In this document: positions 49,027-57,621 of the stretch, in pieces
Numbering within the stretch: position 1 is the stretch's first letter
Layout of the letters: the number at the start of each line of letters is the position of its first letter
Translations under genes and position numbers: made by a program
NCBI RefSeq assembly: GCF_900109465.1
Contig: NZ_FOAZ01000003.1
Span: forward strand, 475,141 to 539,140
DNA: 64,000 bases
Origin: Streptacidiphilus jiangxiensis
GTDB lineage: Bacteria > Actinomycetota > Actinomycetes > Streptomycetales > Streptomycetaceae
Direction: 5' to 3'
The notes under the pieces: model-generated
The model's database searches: none
What the model saw: the letters and a program-made list of their open reading frames with translations, nothing else
What the model was told of the DNA's origin: nothing

Positions 49027-49767
49027 TCAGCGCGCGGCGTTGAGCAGGACGCCTGCGGCGTAGGTGATCGCCATGGCGAGCGAGCCGCCCGCGACGTTCC
49101 GGATCACCGCCGGCGCGATCCGTGCCTTCCCCAGGCGCGCACTCAGCCACCCGCACACGACGAGCGCGGCGATCACCGCCGCGACCGTCACCGGCACCCG
49201 GGCGTCCGCGGGCGGCAGCACGATCGCCAACAGCGGCAGCATCGCGCCCACGGTGAAGGCGAGGAACGAGGCCCAGGCGGCGTGCCACGGGTTCGTCAGC
49301 TCCTCCGGGTCGATGCCCAGCTCCGTCTCGGCGTGTGCGGCCAGCGCGTCGTGGGCGGTCAGCTGGACCGCGACCTCGTGTGCGAGCTCGCGGTCCAGCC
49401 CCTTGGCCATGTAGAGCCCCGTCAGCTCCTCCAGTTCCGCGTCCGGGGTCCTGGCGAGCTCGCGGCGCTCCATCTCCAGCGCGGCCTGCTCGGAGTCCCG
49501 CTGGGTGCTGACGGAGACGTACTCGCCCGCGGCCATCGACAGGGATCCCGCGAGCAGGCCGGCCAGGCCGGCCGTCAGCAGCTCGCTCGCCGACCCCGCG
49601 GCTCCCGCGACGCCCACGACGAGACCTGCGGTCGACACCACGCCGTCGTTCGCCCCGAGCACGCCGGCCCGCAGCCAGTTCAGCCGCGCCCCGAGATCCC
49701 CCTGATGATGCGGCTCGCCCGAGTGGGCCCCGCCCGGTCCCGCAGGGGGCTGCTGATCGTTGCTCAC
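49027..49767 (-). CDS. VIT1/CCC1 family iron/manganese transporter
   Basis: 246 residues. Typical order: TM1-TM2 with GVLGANDGVVSTAGLVVGVAGA and SMAAGEYVSVSTQRDSEQAALEMERREL, a cytoplasmic metal-binding helical domain rich in Glu/His (105-165), then three more helices. Moves Fe2+/Mn2+ out of the cytoplasm. GTG start at 49767 with GGAAAAG. Confidence 0.9.
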   Translation of the reverse strand: MSNDQQPPAGPGGAHSGEPHHQGDLGARLNWLRAGVLGANDGVVSTAGLVVGVAGAAGSASELLTAGLAGLLAGSLSMAAGEYVSVSTQRDSEQAALEMERRELARTPDAELEELTGLYMAKGLDRELAHEVAVQLTAHDALAAHAETELGIDPEELTNPWHAAWASFLAFTVGAMLPLLAIVLPPADARVPVTVAAVIAALVVCGWLSARLGKARIAPAVIRNVAGGSLAMAITYAAGVLLNAAR

Positions 49768-49801
49768 GCTCGCAGTCTTTTCCACTTTCGCCCGGAAGGC
49801 A

Positions 49802-49925
49802 CCTCCAGTGGCGCGAGGAACTGCGCGACAACCCAACCGGTGCGGTCAGATCCCGAGCGCGCAGGGCATCCGCCTCCGGAGGGTTGCTCGCGCAGTGCCT
49901 CGCGCAGTTCCTCCGCCCCAGAGGG
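49802..49925. repeat. Long intergenic palindromic repeat, copy 3
   Basis: Arms GTGGCGCGAGGAACTGCGCG and GCGCAGTTCCTCCGCCCC pair with a few mismatches; the most diverged of the three copies and with a longer loop. Here it is 5' of the VIT gene and 5' of the M23 gene. Confidence 0.75.
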
Positions 49926-50015
49926 TCGCTGCAACCGGCCGCCTGCGGGCATGCGCTGCGCCGAACGAGTGGCGGCGCTTTGGCTCCCCGGGCGGGGGCC
50001 CGGTAGACGTGGGGC

Positions 50016-50750
50016 GTGGCACAGCTGCTGGATCCCGCGAGGATCTCCTCACGCACCGGTTGGGGCGCCGCGCTGACCGTCGGGGTGGGCGCGCTGCTCC
50101 CCGCCGCGCTCGGCTCCGCGCAGGCGCTTGTTCCGGCGAGTGCGTCGCGCGTGCCCAGGCTCGCGCAGGACGCGGTGCTCGCGCGCTTCGGCGCGGTCGG
50201 CGCGGGTGGGGCGGTCGTGGCCGGGCGCGGGCGTCTGCGGCTCGTGCCGGGGCCGCTCCCGGCGGTCGCCGCCGCGTGGCCGGTGTCCGTCCCGGCCTCC
50301 GCCGCTCCCGCCCCGCCGGTGGACGCCGGTCCCTGTGGGGAGGCCGGCTGGTTCAGCCCGGCGCCCGGTGCCGCGATCAGTCAGGTCTTCGGGGTTCCCG
50401 ACACCGAGTACGCGGCCGGGTACCACACGGGTGTGGACTTCGCCGTGTTCACCGGCACCCCGCTGCTGGCCGTCGCCGACGCCGTCGTCGAGGTCGCGGG
50501 GTGGGGTGGCGCGTACGGCAACTGGATCGTGCTGCGGCTGCCCGACGGCCACTTCGCCCTGTACGCGCACATGTCCCACCTCGACGTGCACACCGGCGAC
50601 CACGTCGACGCCGGACAGCGGCTGGGGCTCTCGGGGGAGTCGGGGCATGCCCGCGGGCCGCACCTGCACTTCGAGATCCGGACGCAGAACCACTACGGCG
50701 CGGTCGTCGACCCGCTGCCGTACCTGCGGTCTCACGGCTGCCGATTCTGA
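50016..50750 (+). CDS. Secreted M23 (LytM) family metallopeptidase
   Basis: 244 residues. An N-terminal signal/anchor lies at 15-38 and an Ala/Pro linker at 90-105. The peptidase domain from about 115 has all zinc ligands: H137 and D141 (HTGVD), H218 (GPHLHFEI), plus catalytic H185 (HMSH). Cuts peptidoglycan cross-links or, with partners, activates amidases. GTG start; weak ribosome site. Confidence 0.9.
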   Translation: MAQLLDPARISSRTGWGAALTVGVGALLPAALGSAQALVPASASRVPRLAQDAVLARFGAVGAGGAVVAGRGRLRLVPGPLPAVAAAWPVSVPASAAPAPPVDAGPCGEAGWFSPAPGAAISQVFGVPDTEYAAGYHTGVDFAVFTGTPLLAVADAVVEVAGWGGAYGNWIVLRLPDGHFALYAHMSHLDVHTGDHVDAGQRLGLSGESGHARGPHLHFEIRTQNHYGAVVDPLPYLRSHGCRF

Positions 50751-50942
50751 CCCCGAAACACGGTCATTAGCTGTCAAATCCGATCAATACGAGTGCAAAC
50801 TCGCCGGATTCTTGGTGAAGAAGTCGACAAGAGTTTCCGAGCACGCAGGAAACACCCAGTGATCCCCCAGGTAGGCTGCGCTGGGCGTGGACACGGCGAG
50901 CCACGCGAGCACACGCACGCAGCCACGGAGCAGGGACCGACC

Positions 50943-52040
50943 ATGAGCCTCACCGGCACGCCGTTCTTCGTCGTCACCCTGGTGGTGATGCTCGCGGCGA
51001 TGGTCCTGCTGGCCGTCGTCTGGAACCGCATACCCGGGCCGCGCCCGCTGCGGTTCGCCGGACGCATGGGCGCGACGATGTTCAGCCAGGTCGCCGCCGT
51101 CGTCGTGGTGCTGGTCTACGTGAACAACACCATGGGCCCGTTCTACGAGAGTTGGCAGGACCTCTTCGGCGAGGACGCGAACCAGTCCGCCACCGCGACC
51201 GACCAGGGCGGTGGCTCCGCCACCGGTATCAGCGGCCCGGCGGGCGAGAAGCTGACCTTCAAGACCTACCTCCCGGGCGTGAAGACCACCGTGGCCCACG
51301 GGCCGGCGTCGGGGATCACCGGCAGCCTCTACGTGTGGCTGCCGCCGCAGTACGACGACCCGGCCTACGCGCACACCTCCTTCCCCGTCGTGGAGCTGCT
51401 GCCCGGCACCCCCGGCACGCCGCAGGCGTGGTTCGGGTCGATGAAGGTGCAGAACACGATCGAGCCGCTGATGGCCGCCGGCAAGGTCAAGCCGGTGATC
51501 CTGGTGGCGGCCAAGCTGAACGTCATACCCGGCGGCGTGGACCCGGGCTGCGCGGACGTGCCGGGGCCGGGCGGAGCCCGGACCGCGACCTGGCTCGACA
51601 AGGACGTCCCGGACCTGATCGCGGCCAACTTCCGCACCGCCAAGGGCCCGCGCCACTGGGGGATCATGGGCTACTCGGCGGGCGGCTACTGCGCCGTCAA
51701 TCTGACCGTCCAGCACCCCGGCCGGTACCACGCCGCGGTGAGCCTCTCCGGCTACAACGCCCCCGACTCCCCGCTGGTGACCAGCAACCCGGCCCTGGAC
51801 AAGGCCAACAACCCCTTCCTGCTGCTCAAGCAGGAGAAGCACCAGCCGGACATCGCCGTTCTCGCGGCCGGCAGCCTCCAGGACCCCGGCACCGTCCCGG
51901 CCGCCAAGGCGCTGCTCTCGGTGCTGCACACGCCGGGCCCCAACCAGTTGCTGACGGTCCGGTTCGGCGGTCACACCACCGACGTCTGGCGCACGATGCT
52001 GCCCGACGCCCTGATCTGGCTCTCCGCGCGCCTGGGCTGA
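50943..52040 (+). CDS. Membrane-anchored esterase-D/antigen 85-like hydrolase
   Basis: 365 residues. Two N-terminal transmembrane helices (8-26, 45-62), then an alpha/beta-hydrolase domain facing outside. Nucleophile Ser in GYSAGGYCAVNL near residue 242; His in FGGHTTDVWRTML near 345. Esterase D/Ag85-like fold, possibly acting on cell-envelope esters. ATG 50943 with GGAG; TAGGCT at 50872-50877 predicts a 60-nt leader. Confidence 0.85.
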   Translation: MSLTGTPFFVVTLVVMLAAMVLLAVVWNRIPGPRPLRFAGRMGATMFSQVAAVVVVLVYVNNTMGPFYESWQDLFGEDANQSATATDQGGGSATGISGPAGEKLTFKTYLPGVKTTVAHGPASGITGSLYVWLPPQYDDPAYAHTSFPVVELLPGTPGTPQAWFGSMKVQNTIEPLMAAGKVKPVILVAAKLNVIPGGVDPGCADVPGPGGARTATWLDKDVPDLIAANFRTAKGPRHWGIMGYSAGGYCAVNLTVQHPGRYHAAVSLSGYNAPDSPLVTSNPALDKANNPFLLLKQEKHQPDIAVLAAGSLQDPGTVPAAKALLSVLHTPGPNQLLTVRFGGHTTDVWRTMLPDALIWLSARLG

Positions 52041-52068
52041 GCCCCCACGGGTCGGGCGGGGTGAACCC

Positions 52069-52764
52069 TCAGCGCTTGCGCAGCACCTCCTCGCGCAGCA
52101 GCTTGGCGAGACCGGGCCGGGTGTCGACGGTGGCGACGCCCATCGCCGCGCGCACGAACGCGCCCTCGTCCAGCTCCCGCAGCATCGCCGCGGCGAGGTC
52201 GGCGCGGGAGGTGAAGACGCCGTCGGCGCTGTCCGGCGCCGTCCGGTAGGCGGTGACGACCGGATGGTCGAACAGACCCGAGGGGCGCACCAGGGTCCAC
52301 TCCAACGTGTCGGCGGCGATCAGCAGGGCCTCCATCCGACGCATGTCCTCGTGCGCGGTGCGGGCGACGACCCGGTTCACGTACGGGTCCAGCACGTGGT
52401 TGAAGAAGAACTCCCCGCTGGGCCGCCAGGCCGGGTCGAGGGCGCTGGAGCTGATCGCCAGCAGGCGTTTGACGCCGTGCCGCGCCATTGCATCGACGGT
52501 GCCAGCGATCCCGGACGAGTAGAGCGAGACCGGCGCGCGGCCCGGCTTCGCGCCCAGGGCCGACAGCACCGCGTCGGCACCCTCGACGGCGGCGTCGAGC
52601 GCGCCGGGCCGGGTGGCGTCGACGGCGAGGGCGGTGAGGCCGGGACGGGCCGCCAGCGCGTCCGCGCGGCGGGCGACGGCGGTGACGGTGTGGCCGGCGG
52701 CGAGGGCCTGGTCGGTGAGGACCCGACCGGTCGGACCGGTGGCGCCGAGGACGACGAGACGCAT
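52069..52764 (-). CDS. NAD(P)-binding oxidoreductase (atypical SDR, NmrA-like)
   Basis: 231 residues. N-terminal Rossmann motif VVLGATGPTGRVL, core VEGADAVLSALGAK, LLAISSSALDP and WTLVRPSGLFD are atypical short-chain dehydrogenase (NAD(P)H-binding) features. AAGGAG before the ATG at 52764. Divergent from a TetR gene 83 bp away whose operator-like repeat lies between them. Confidence 0.88.
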   Translation of the reverse strand: MRLVVLGATGPTGRVLTDQALAAGHTVTAVARRADALAARPGLTALAVDATRPGALDAAVEGADAVLSALGAKPGRAPVSLYSSGIAGTVDAMARHGVKRLLAISSSALDPAWRPSGEFFFNHVLDPYVNRVVARTAHEDMRRMEALLIAADTLEWTLVRPSGLFDHPVVTAYRTAPDSADGVFTSRADLAAAMLRELDEGAFVRAAMGVATVDTRPGLAKLLREEVLRKR

Positions 52765-52809
52765 GAAGGGCTCCTTGCTCGCTTGGGTTCGCCTCTTCCG
52801 GACGAGGGC

Positions 52810-52854
52810 TTGACCGTCGCACCGGGCCGCGCGGATATTCAACACTGATGAATA
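52810..52854 (+). promoter_or_regulatory. tetR promoter and operator-like repeat
   Basis: TTGACC (52810-52815), 18-nt spacer, GATATT (52834-52839). The inverted repeat TATTCA-N7-TGAATA (52836-52854) covers the -10 and the ATG, as in autorepressed TetR genes; it would also affect the divergent oxidoreductase. Confidence 0.6.
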
Positions 52855-53543
52855 AAACCGAGGTCCCGGCGCACCGCCCCGCCCGCCGTCGCGGCCGCCC
52901 GCACGGGCACGCCAACGGGCACCCGCAGAGCAGGGAGCGCATCCTCGCCGCCGCCGAGCCGCTCTTCCTGGAGCACGGCTACCGCGCGACCACGCTGCGC
53001 GCCGTCGCGGCCGCCGCCGACGTCGACGCCGCGCTGATCAGCTATCACTTCGGCTCCAAACGCGGCCTGTTCGCCGAGGTCACGCAGATCGGCTGCGCCC
53101 GTGCGCTGGATCTCGGACGGGCACTGACGGGGGATCACGAGGGCCTCGCCGACCGGCTGCTGGTGGTCGTCACCGAGCTGTGGGACGACGCCGAGGTGAA
53201 CCGCCTGGCCGTGGAGAACGAGGAGGTGATGCGCGTCTTCCGCGAGTACCTGGAGGGCGAGGTGGTCACCCGCCTCGCTGAATTCCTGGGCGGCCGCGAC
53301 GCCTCCCGGCGTGCGCTCGCCTCGGTGACCCTGATCGGCGGGCTGATCTTCACCCGCTATCTCAACCCGCTGCCGACGGCGGCCGCGCTGCCCTCCGCCG
53401 AGGTCCGCCGGATGCTGCGCCCGGCGCTGCGCGCGGCTCTCGCGCCGACGGGCGGGCCGCCCCGCGTGCCCGGCCGGGGTGGGGCCGGTACCGCCCGCAC
53501 CCCGGTGGGGGTGTATCTGGCACCACCCCCAACTCGGCTGTAG
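52848..53543 (+). CDS. TetR/AcrR family regulator
   Basis: 231 residues. HTH at about 28-75 (RERILAAAEPLFLEHGYRATTLRAVAAAADVDAALISYHFGSKRGLF), then an all-helical ligand domain; Pro/Gly-rich tail without structure after about 200. Leaderless or nearly so (ATG about 8 nt after the -10). Likely represses itself and the divergent oxidoreductase gene. Confidence 0.9.
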   Translation: MNKTEVPAHRPARRRGRPHGHANGHPQSRERILAAAEPLFLEHGYRATTLRAVAAAADVDAALISYHFGSKRGLFAEVTQIGCARALDLGRALTGDHEGLADRLLVVVTELWDDAEVNRLAVENEEVMRVFREYLEGEVVTRLAEFLGGRDASRRALASVTLIGGLIFTRYLNPLPTAAALPSAEVRRMLRPALRAALAPTGGPPRVPGRGGAGTARTPVGVYLAPPPTRL

Positions 53544-53631
53544 GGGCTACCGATTTCAACGCCCTTTCCCGGAAGGCTGATCACTGTGCCCGAGAGCGGG
53601 CCGACAGGGATCGGGAACTCCAGGGGGAGCC

Positions 53632-54084
53632 ATGGCGAGCACGTTCGCACTGCACAGCGGGTCCGCGTTCCAGGGCCGTCCGTCCCGCGCGACCGTCGTC
53701 CGGCCCGCTGCCCGCCCCGGCGTCCGCACCGGGCTGCGGGCCGGGCTGCGGGGACGGCGGCTGACGCTGCCGATCGCCCTCGTCGGCATGGGCCTGGCGC
53801 TGCTCCCGTGGATGTGCCTGCTCGCCTCGCAGGGCGAGTGGTCCTGGGTCGGCCTGGACGTGCTGGAGGCCACCAGCCTGGTCGCGACCGGTCTGCTGCT
53901 GCGCCGCGGCGACGCCCGCGCCGCGCTCACCGCGGCCACGACCGCGGCGCTGCTGCTGACCGACGCCTGGTTCGACGTCACCACCTCGCACGGTGCCGAG
54001 CTGGTCCAGGCGTGGGTGCTGGCCCTGCTGCTGGAGCTGCCGATCGCGGCGCTCTGCGGCCGGCTGGCGCTGCGCACCCGCTGA
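53632..54084 (+). CDS. Small integral membrane protein
   Basis: 150 residues with GGGGGAG before the ATG. Basic N-terminus (1-43), then three to four hydrophobic segments (LPIALVGMGLALLPWMCLL, LDVLEATSLVATGLLL, ALTAATTAALLLTDAWFDV, LVQAWVLALLLELPIAALC). No known motif; resembles streptomycete hypothetical membrane proteins. Confidence 0.75.
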   Translation: MASTFALHSGSAFQGRPSRATVVRPAARPGVRTGLRAGLRGRRLTLPIALVGMGLALLPWMCLLASQGEWSWVGLDVLEATSLVATGLLLRRGDARAALTAATTAALLLTDAWFDVTTSHGAELVQAWVLALLLELPIAALCGRLALRTR

Positions 54085-54141
54085 GCGCGGGCGCACCCCC
54101 GCCGAGAGTGGCGGTCGGACGGCCGGGCCGGGCGTGGACGG

Positions 54142-54161
54142 GCGGAGCCGGGGGGCTCCGC
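54142..54161 (+). terminator. Hairpin after the membrane protein gene
   Basis: 8-bp stem GCGGAGCC / GGCTCCGC, loop GGGG. The remaining gap to 54342 has no ORF. Confidence 0.6.
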
Positions 54162-54341
54162 GGTCCGCCCGGCTCCGGCGTTTCCGGGGCGCCGGGAGCG
54201 AAGTTCCGGCAGCAGCGGTCGGGGTGTCCGAGCACGAGTCAACCGAACGGATGAGTGACGCGTGCCGGTTCCGGGCGTTGATCAGGTCGAAGGCGGCTCC
54301 TTACGGTCGCCCGTCCGCAGTCCCGCCCGCCGGAGCACGCC

Positions 54342-55295
54342 ATGTCCGTCACCGTTCCCGCCTCCGACCAGTCCCCCGATGCCACCGCCCCCCGTCCGGC
54401 CACCCTGGCGGACGTGCCGGGCTGGTTCCCCGCCACGGACCACCGCCTCTTCTGCTGGCTGCTGGAGCGGCAGCAGGAGCAGGCGATCCCGGGCGACGTC
54501 CTGGAGATCGGCGTCTACCTCGGGCGCAGCGCCATCCTGCTGGGCCGGCACGTGCGCGAGGGCGAGACCTTCACGGTCTGCGACCTCTTCGAGTCCGAGG
54601 CCGGCGACAGCGCCAACTCCGACGAGATGGACGACAGTTACCGGGAAACCTTGACGCGTCGCGCGTTCGAGGCCAACTACCTCTCCTTCCACGACGCGCT
54701 GCCGCGCATCCACCAGGGGCCCAGCGAGCAGCTGGCCACCTCCGGGCTGCTCGAGCCGGCCAGCCAGCGCTTCGTCCACATCGACGCGTCGCACCTGTAC
54801 CAGCACGTCGCCGCCGACCTCCGCTTCACCCGCGAGGTCCTGCGGGCGGACGGGATCGTCGCCATGGACGACTACCGCTCCGAGCACACGCCCGGGGTGG
54901 CCGCGGCCACCTGGGAGGCCGTGCGGCTGCACGGCCTGCGGCCGATCGCGCTCACCTCGCAGAAGTTCTACGGCACCTGGGGCGATCCGGAGCCCGTCCG
55001 GCAGGCGCTGATCGAGCAGTGCCGACGCAACGATCCCCGCGCCCCCGACCTGCAGCTCGTCTACGACGAGCAGGTGCCGCGGCTGTGGGCGGGTGCCCTG
55101 CCGCCGCAGGAGCAGCCCCGGTCGCGCTGGTTCGCGCAGCACGAGGCCGAGCAGGAGGCGCGCCGCCGGGCGGAGCGTGCCCCGGCCCACCGCGTGCGCG
55201 CCCTGGCGCGCCACCTCGTCGTCGAGTTCACGCCCCCGATCGCGGTCCGCTCCCTGCGTCGCCTGCTCGCTCACCGGCACGCCGGCAAGGGGTGA
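54342..55295 (+). CDS. Class I SAM-dependent methyltransferase-like protein
   Basis: 317 residues. Residues 50-180 form a methyltransferase fold of the Methyltransf_24/TylF type: IPGDVLEIGVYLGRSAILLG (motif I), VCDLFES, FVHIDASHLYQHV and GIVAMDDYRS. The long basic C-terminal helix region is unusual. Likely modifies a glycan or small molecule. ATG after GGAGCACGCC. Confidence 0.82.
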   Translation: MSVTVPASDQSPDATAPRPATLADVPGWFPATDHRLFCWLLERQQEQAIPGDVLEIGVYLGRSAILLGRHVREGETFTVCDLFESEAGDSANSDEMDDSYRETLTRRAFEANYLSFHDALPRIHQGPSEQLATSGLLEPASQRFVHIDASHLYQHVAADLRFTREVLRADGIVAMDDYRSEHTPGVAAATWEAVRLHGLRPIALTSQKFYGTWGDPEPVRQALIEQCRRNDPRAPDLQLVYDEQVPRLWAGALPPQEQPRSRWFAQHEAEQEARRRAERAPAHRVRALARHLVVEFTPPIAVRSLRRLLAHRHAGKG

Positions 55296-55362
55296 CGCCC
55301 GCCCGTCGCGTCGGGGCGGCGGGCCGGCTCCCGCTGCCGGTGGAGCGGGGGATACTTCGCGT

Positions 55363-56385
55363 ATGCGCGCCGACCGGCTCCTCTCACTGCTGCTGCTCCT
55401 GCAGAACCGGGGCCGGATGACGGCCCAGCAGCTCGCCGAGGAGCTGGAGGTCTCCGTCCGGACGGTCTACCGGGACGTCGAGGCGCTCAGCGCGTCCGGT
55501 GTGCCCGTCGTCGCCGAGGCCGGCCACTTCGGCGGCTACCGTCTCCTCGACGGCTACCGCACCCGCCTCACCGGGCTGACGGCGGAGGAGGCCCAGGCCG
55601 CGTTCCTTGCCGCGCTGCCCGGCCCGGCCGCGGAGCTCGGCCTCGGCGCGGCCCTCGCCGCCGCCCAGCTCAAGCTCCGCGCCGCCCTGCCCGATCCGCT
55701 GCGGGAGCAGGCGGACGCCATCCGCGAGCGGTTCCTCCTCGACGCCCCCGGCTGGTACGACGACCGCGCCGAGGCCCTGCCGCAGCTGCCCGCCGTGGCC
55801 GCGGCCGTATGGGAGCGGCGGGTGCTCGACGTCCGCTACCGGCGCTGGAAGGCGCCGGAGGAGGTCGACCGACGGTTGGAGCCGCACGGCCTCGTCCTCA
55901 AGGCGGGCCGCTGGTATCTCGTCGCGCGCTGCGAGGGTTCGCTGCGCACCTACCGCGTCGACCAGATCCTGGCGCTCCGCCCCCTCGACGAGACCTTCAC
56001 GCCCGGCCCCGACTTCGACCTCGCCGCCCACTGGCGCGCCCACCTCGCCGACTTCCACGCACGCCGCCACACGGCAGAGGCCGTGCTCCGTCTCTCACCC
56101 CGGGGCGTCGCCCGCGCCCGCACCCACCTCGACGCGGCCGTCTCCGCCGCCGTCGCCACCACCGGCACACCCGCCCCGGACGGCTGGACCGTGGCCACCA
56201 TCCCCATCGAGTCCGTCGACCACGCCCACGACTCCCTCCTCGTCCTCGGCGCGGACGCCGAGGTCCTCTCCCCGCCGGCCCTGCGCGCCCGCCTCACGGA
56301 GACGGTCCGGGCCCTGGCCGAGCGCTACCGGCCGGAGGGTGAGGCGGGTCCTGGGGTCGCCTCATGGACCGCTGACCTGGGGTGA
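55363..56385 (+). CDS. WYL-domain transcriptional regulator (YafY/PafC type)
   Basis: 340 residues. N-terminal HTH (RADRLLSLLLLLQNRGRMTAQQLAEELEVSVRTVYRDVEALSASG), then the WYL domain with VRYRRWK and the ligand loop GRWYLVARCEGSLRTYRVDQI, then a WCX-like C-terminal extension. WYL proteins bind nucleic acids or nucleotides and often respond to DNA damage or defence signals. ATACTT lies 5 nt before the ATG. The last 20 bp resemble DNA upstream of the second LuxR copy. Confidence 0.9.
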   Translation: MRADRLLSLLLLLQNRGRMTAQQLAEELEVSVRTVYRDVEALSASGVPVVAEAGHFGGYRLLDGYRTRLTGLTAEEAQAAFLAALPGPAAELGLGAALAAAQLKLRAALPDPLREQADAIRERFLLDAPGWYDDRAEALPQLPAVAAAVWERRVLDVRYRRWKAPEEVDRRLEPHGLVLKAGRWYLVARCEGSLRTYRVDQILALRPLDETFTPGPDFDLAAHWRAHLADFHARRHTAEAVLRLSPRGVARARTHLDAAVSAAVATTGTPAPDGWTVATIPIESVDHAHDSLLVLGADAEVLSPPALRARLTETVRALAERYRPEGEAGPGVASWTADLG

Positions 56386-56461
56386 AACGGTATTCGAGGC
56401 TTGTCGGGCGCCTAGGGCCCTGCGATGATGGGCCGCTTGCGAACGAGCCTGGGGGTGGGCC

Positions 56462-57433
56462 ATGTTGGAGGCGCTGGGCCTGTCGGTGCATGGGGTGGCG
56501 GTCTATCAGGCGCTGCTGGATGAGCCGGGCAGTGGCATCGATCAGTTGGCTGCACGGTGCGGTCTGACGGCACAGCAGGTCAGCGCCGGTTTCGACGAGC
56601 TCGCCGACCTGATGCTGCTCCGCGCTTCTGACGACCACCCGGGCCAGATGAGGGCCGTCAGCCCCGAACTCGGCCTCGCCGACATGCTGGCCCGACAGGA
56701 GGCCGAACTCGCCGCCCGGCAGGCCCAGCTGGCTCTGTCGCGGGCTGCGGTGACGCGGATGGTCGCAGAGCGCGCCGTGACACGTTCCGACGGCGGGGAA
56801 CGTTTGGTGGGTATGGACGCCATCCGGGCCCGGCTGGAGCAGCTGTGCGCGGTCGCGCACACCGAGATCATCGGCGTCCAGCCCGGCGTCCAGCGCCCGG
56901 AGGACCTTGACGCTGGAGAGGAGCACGATTTCCAGGCGCTGGCCCGCGGCGTCGGGATGCGCACCCTGTACCAGGACATTGTTCGCAACCACGCGCACGT
57001 CTTCACCTACGCACATCGCCTGCTGAACCTCGGCGGTGAGGTTCGGACGGCGCCGGTGATCCCGCAGCGCGTGGTCATCGTGGACCGCGCGCAGGCGCTC
57101 GTGCCCGTAGACCCAACCGACACCCGCAAGGGCGCTCTCCACGTGACCGAGCCCGGCATCGTCGCGGCGTTGCTCGACTGCTTCGAGCAGGCCTGGAACA
57201 CCGCCGTCCCCCTCGGGGCTGTCCACTCCGAGGATCCGACGACGGGCCTGTCCGGCACCGAGCGCGAACTGCTGCGCCTGCTCGGCACCGGCCTGACTGA
57301 CGAGGCGACGGGCCAGCGCCTGGGCCTGTCGGTTCGCACGGTCCGCCGCCACATGGCTTCGATCATGGAACGCCTTGGCGCCACCAGCCGCTTCGAGGCC
57401 GGCCTCAAGGCCGCCCAGCACGGCTGGCTGTGA
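56462..57433 (+). CDS. TrmB/LuxR-type HTH regulator, copy A
   Basis: 323 residues. N-terminal TrmB-like HTH (1-60, MLEALGLSVHGVAVYQALLDEPG), a central coiled stretch (ARQEAELAARQAQLALSRAA, 77-100), a PLD-like sensor region and a C-terminal LuxR HTH (TERELLRLLGTGLTDEATGQRLGLSVRTVRRHMASIMERLG). Close paralogue of the gene at 59331; the 85-bp upstream regions also match. GGGGGTGG precedes the ATG. Followed by a terminator and a fragment of tRNA-Phe. Confidence 0.88.
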   Translation: MLEALGLSVHGVAVYQALLDEPGSGIDQLAARCGLTAQQVSAGFDELADLMLLRASDDHPGQMRAVSPELGLADMLARQEAELAARQAQLALSRAAVTRMVAERAVTRSDGGERLVGMDAIRARLEQLCAVAHTEIIGVQPGVQRPEDLDAGEEHDFQALARGVGMRTLYQDIVRNHAHVFTYAHRLLNLGGEVRTAPVIPQRVVIVDRAQALVPVDPTDTRKGALHVTEPGIVAALLDCFEQAWNTAVPLGAVHSEDPTTGLSGTERELLRLLGTGLTDEATGQRLGLSVRTVRRHMASIMERLGATSRFEAGLKAAQHGWL

Positions 57434-57455
57434 GACGCGGATGGTTGCCACAGGT

Positions 57456-57497
57456 AGCAGAAAGCCCCTGCTCGATCATCGAGCGGGGGCTTCTGCT
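57456..57497. terminator. Hairpin, copy of the tRNA-Phe terminator
   Basis: AGCAGAAAGCCCCTGCTCGA / TCGAGCGGGGGCTTCTGCT. Sequence and position relative to the tRNA fragment resemble the terminator at 60554-60587 of the intact tRNA-Phe. Confidence 0.75.
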
Positions 57498-57552
57498 GGT
57501 CGAACAAGGTGGCCAGGGCCGAGGCCGAACCGGCGACCTCCCGCTTTTCGGG
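57497..57552 (-). repeat. tRNA-Phe 3'-half fragment A (att-like)
   Basis: Matches 60592-60645 of the intact tRNA-Phe locus: 3' flank (TGGTCGAAC), acceptor, T-arm and up to the anticodon loop (CGCTTTTC), with a handful of substitutions. This is the portion normally used as an attachment site by tRNA-targeting elements. Not a functional tRNA. Confidence 0.8.
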
Positions 57553-57598
57553 CTGCCCTTTGACGTGGCCGGGCAACCGGGCCTCGGTCAGGCCCCGC

Positions 57599-57616
57599 CC
57601 ACAGCGGTTGCTGTGG
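57599..57616 (-). terminator. Terminator of the secreted-protein gene
   Basis: 7-bp stem CCACAGC / GCTGTGG, loop GGTT, 6 bp past the stop. Confidence 0.7.
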
Positions 57617-57621
57617 AGGGG

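Noticed and set aside
57497..57552. Extra tRNA-Phe gene
   Set aside because: Only the 3' half is present, the acceptor and D-arm 5' strands are missing; treated as an att-like fragment. Same for 60331-60365.
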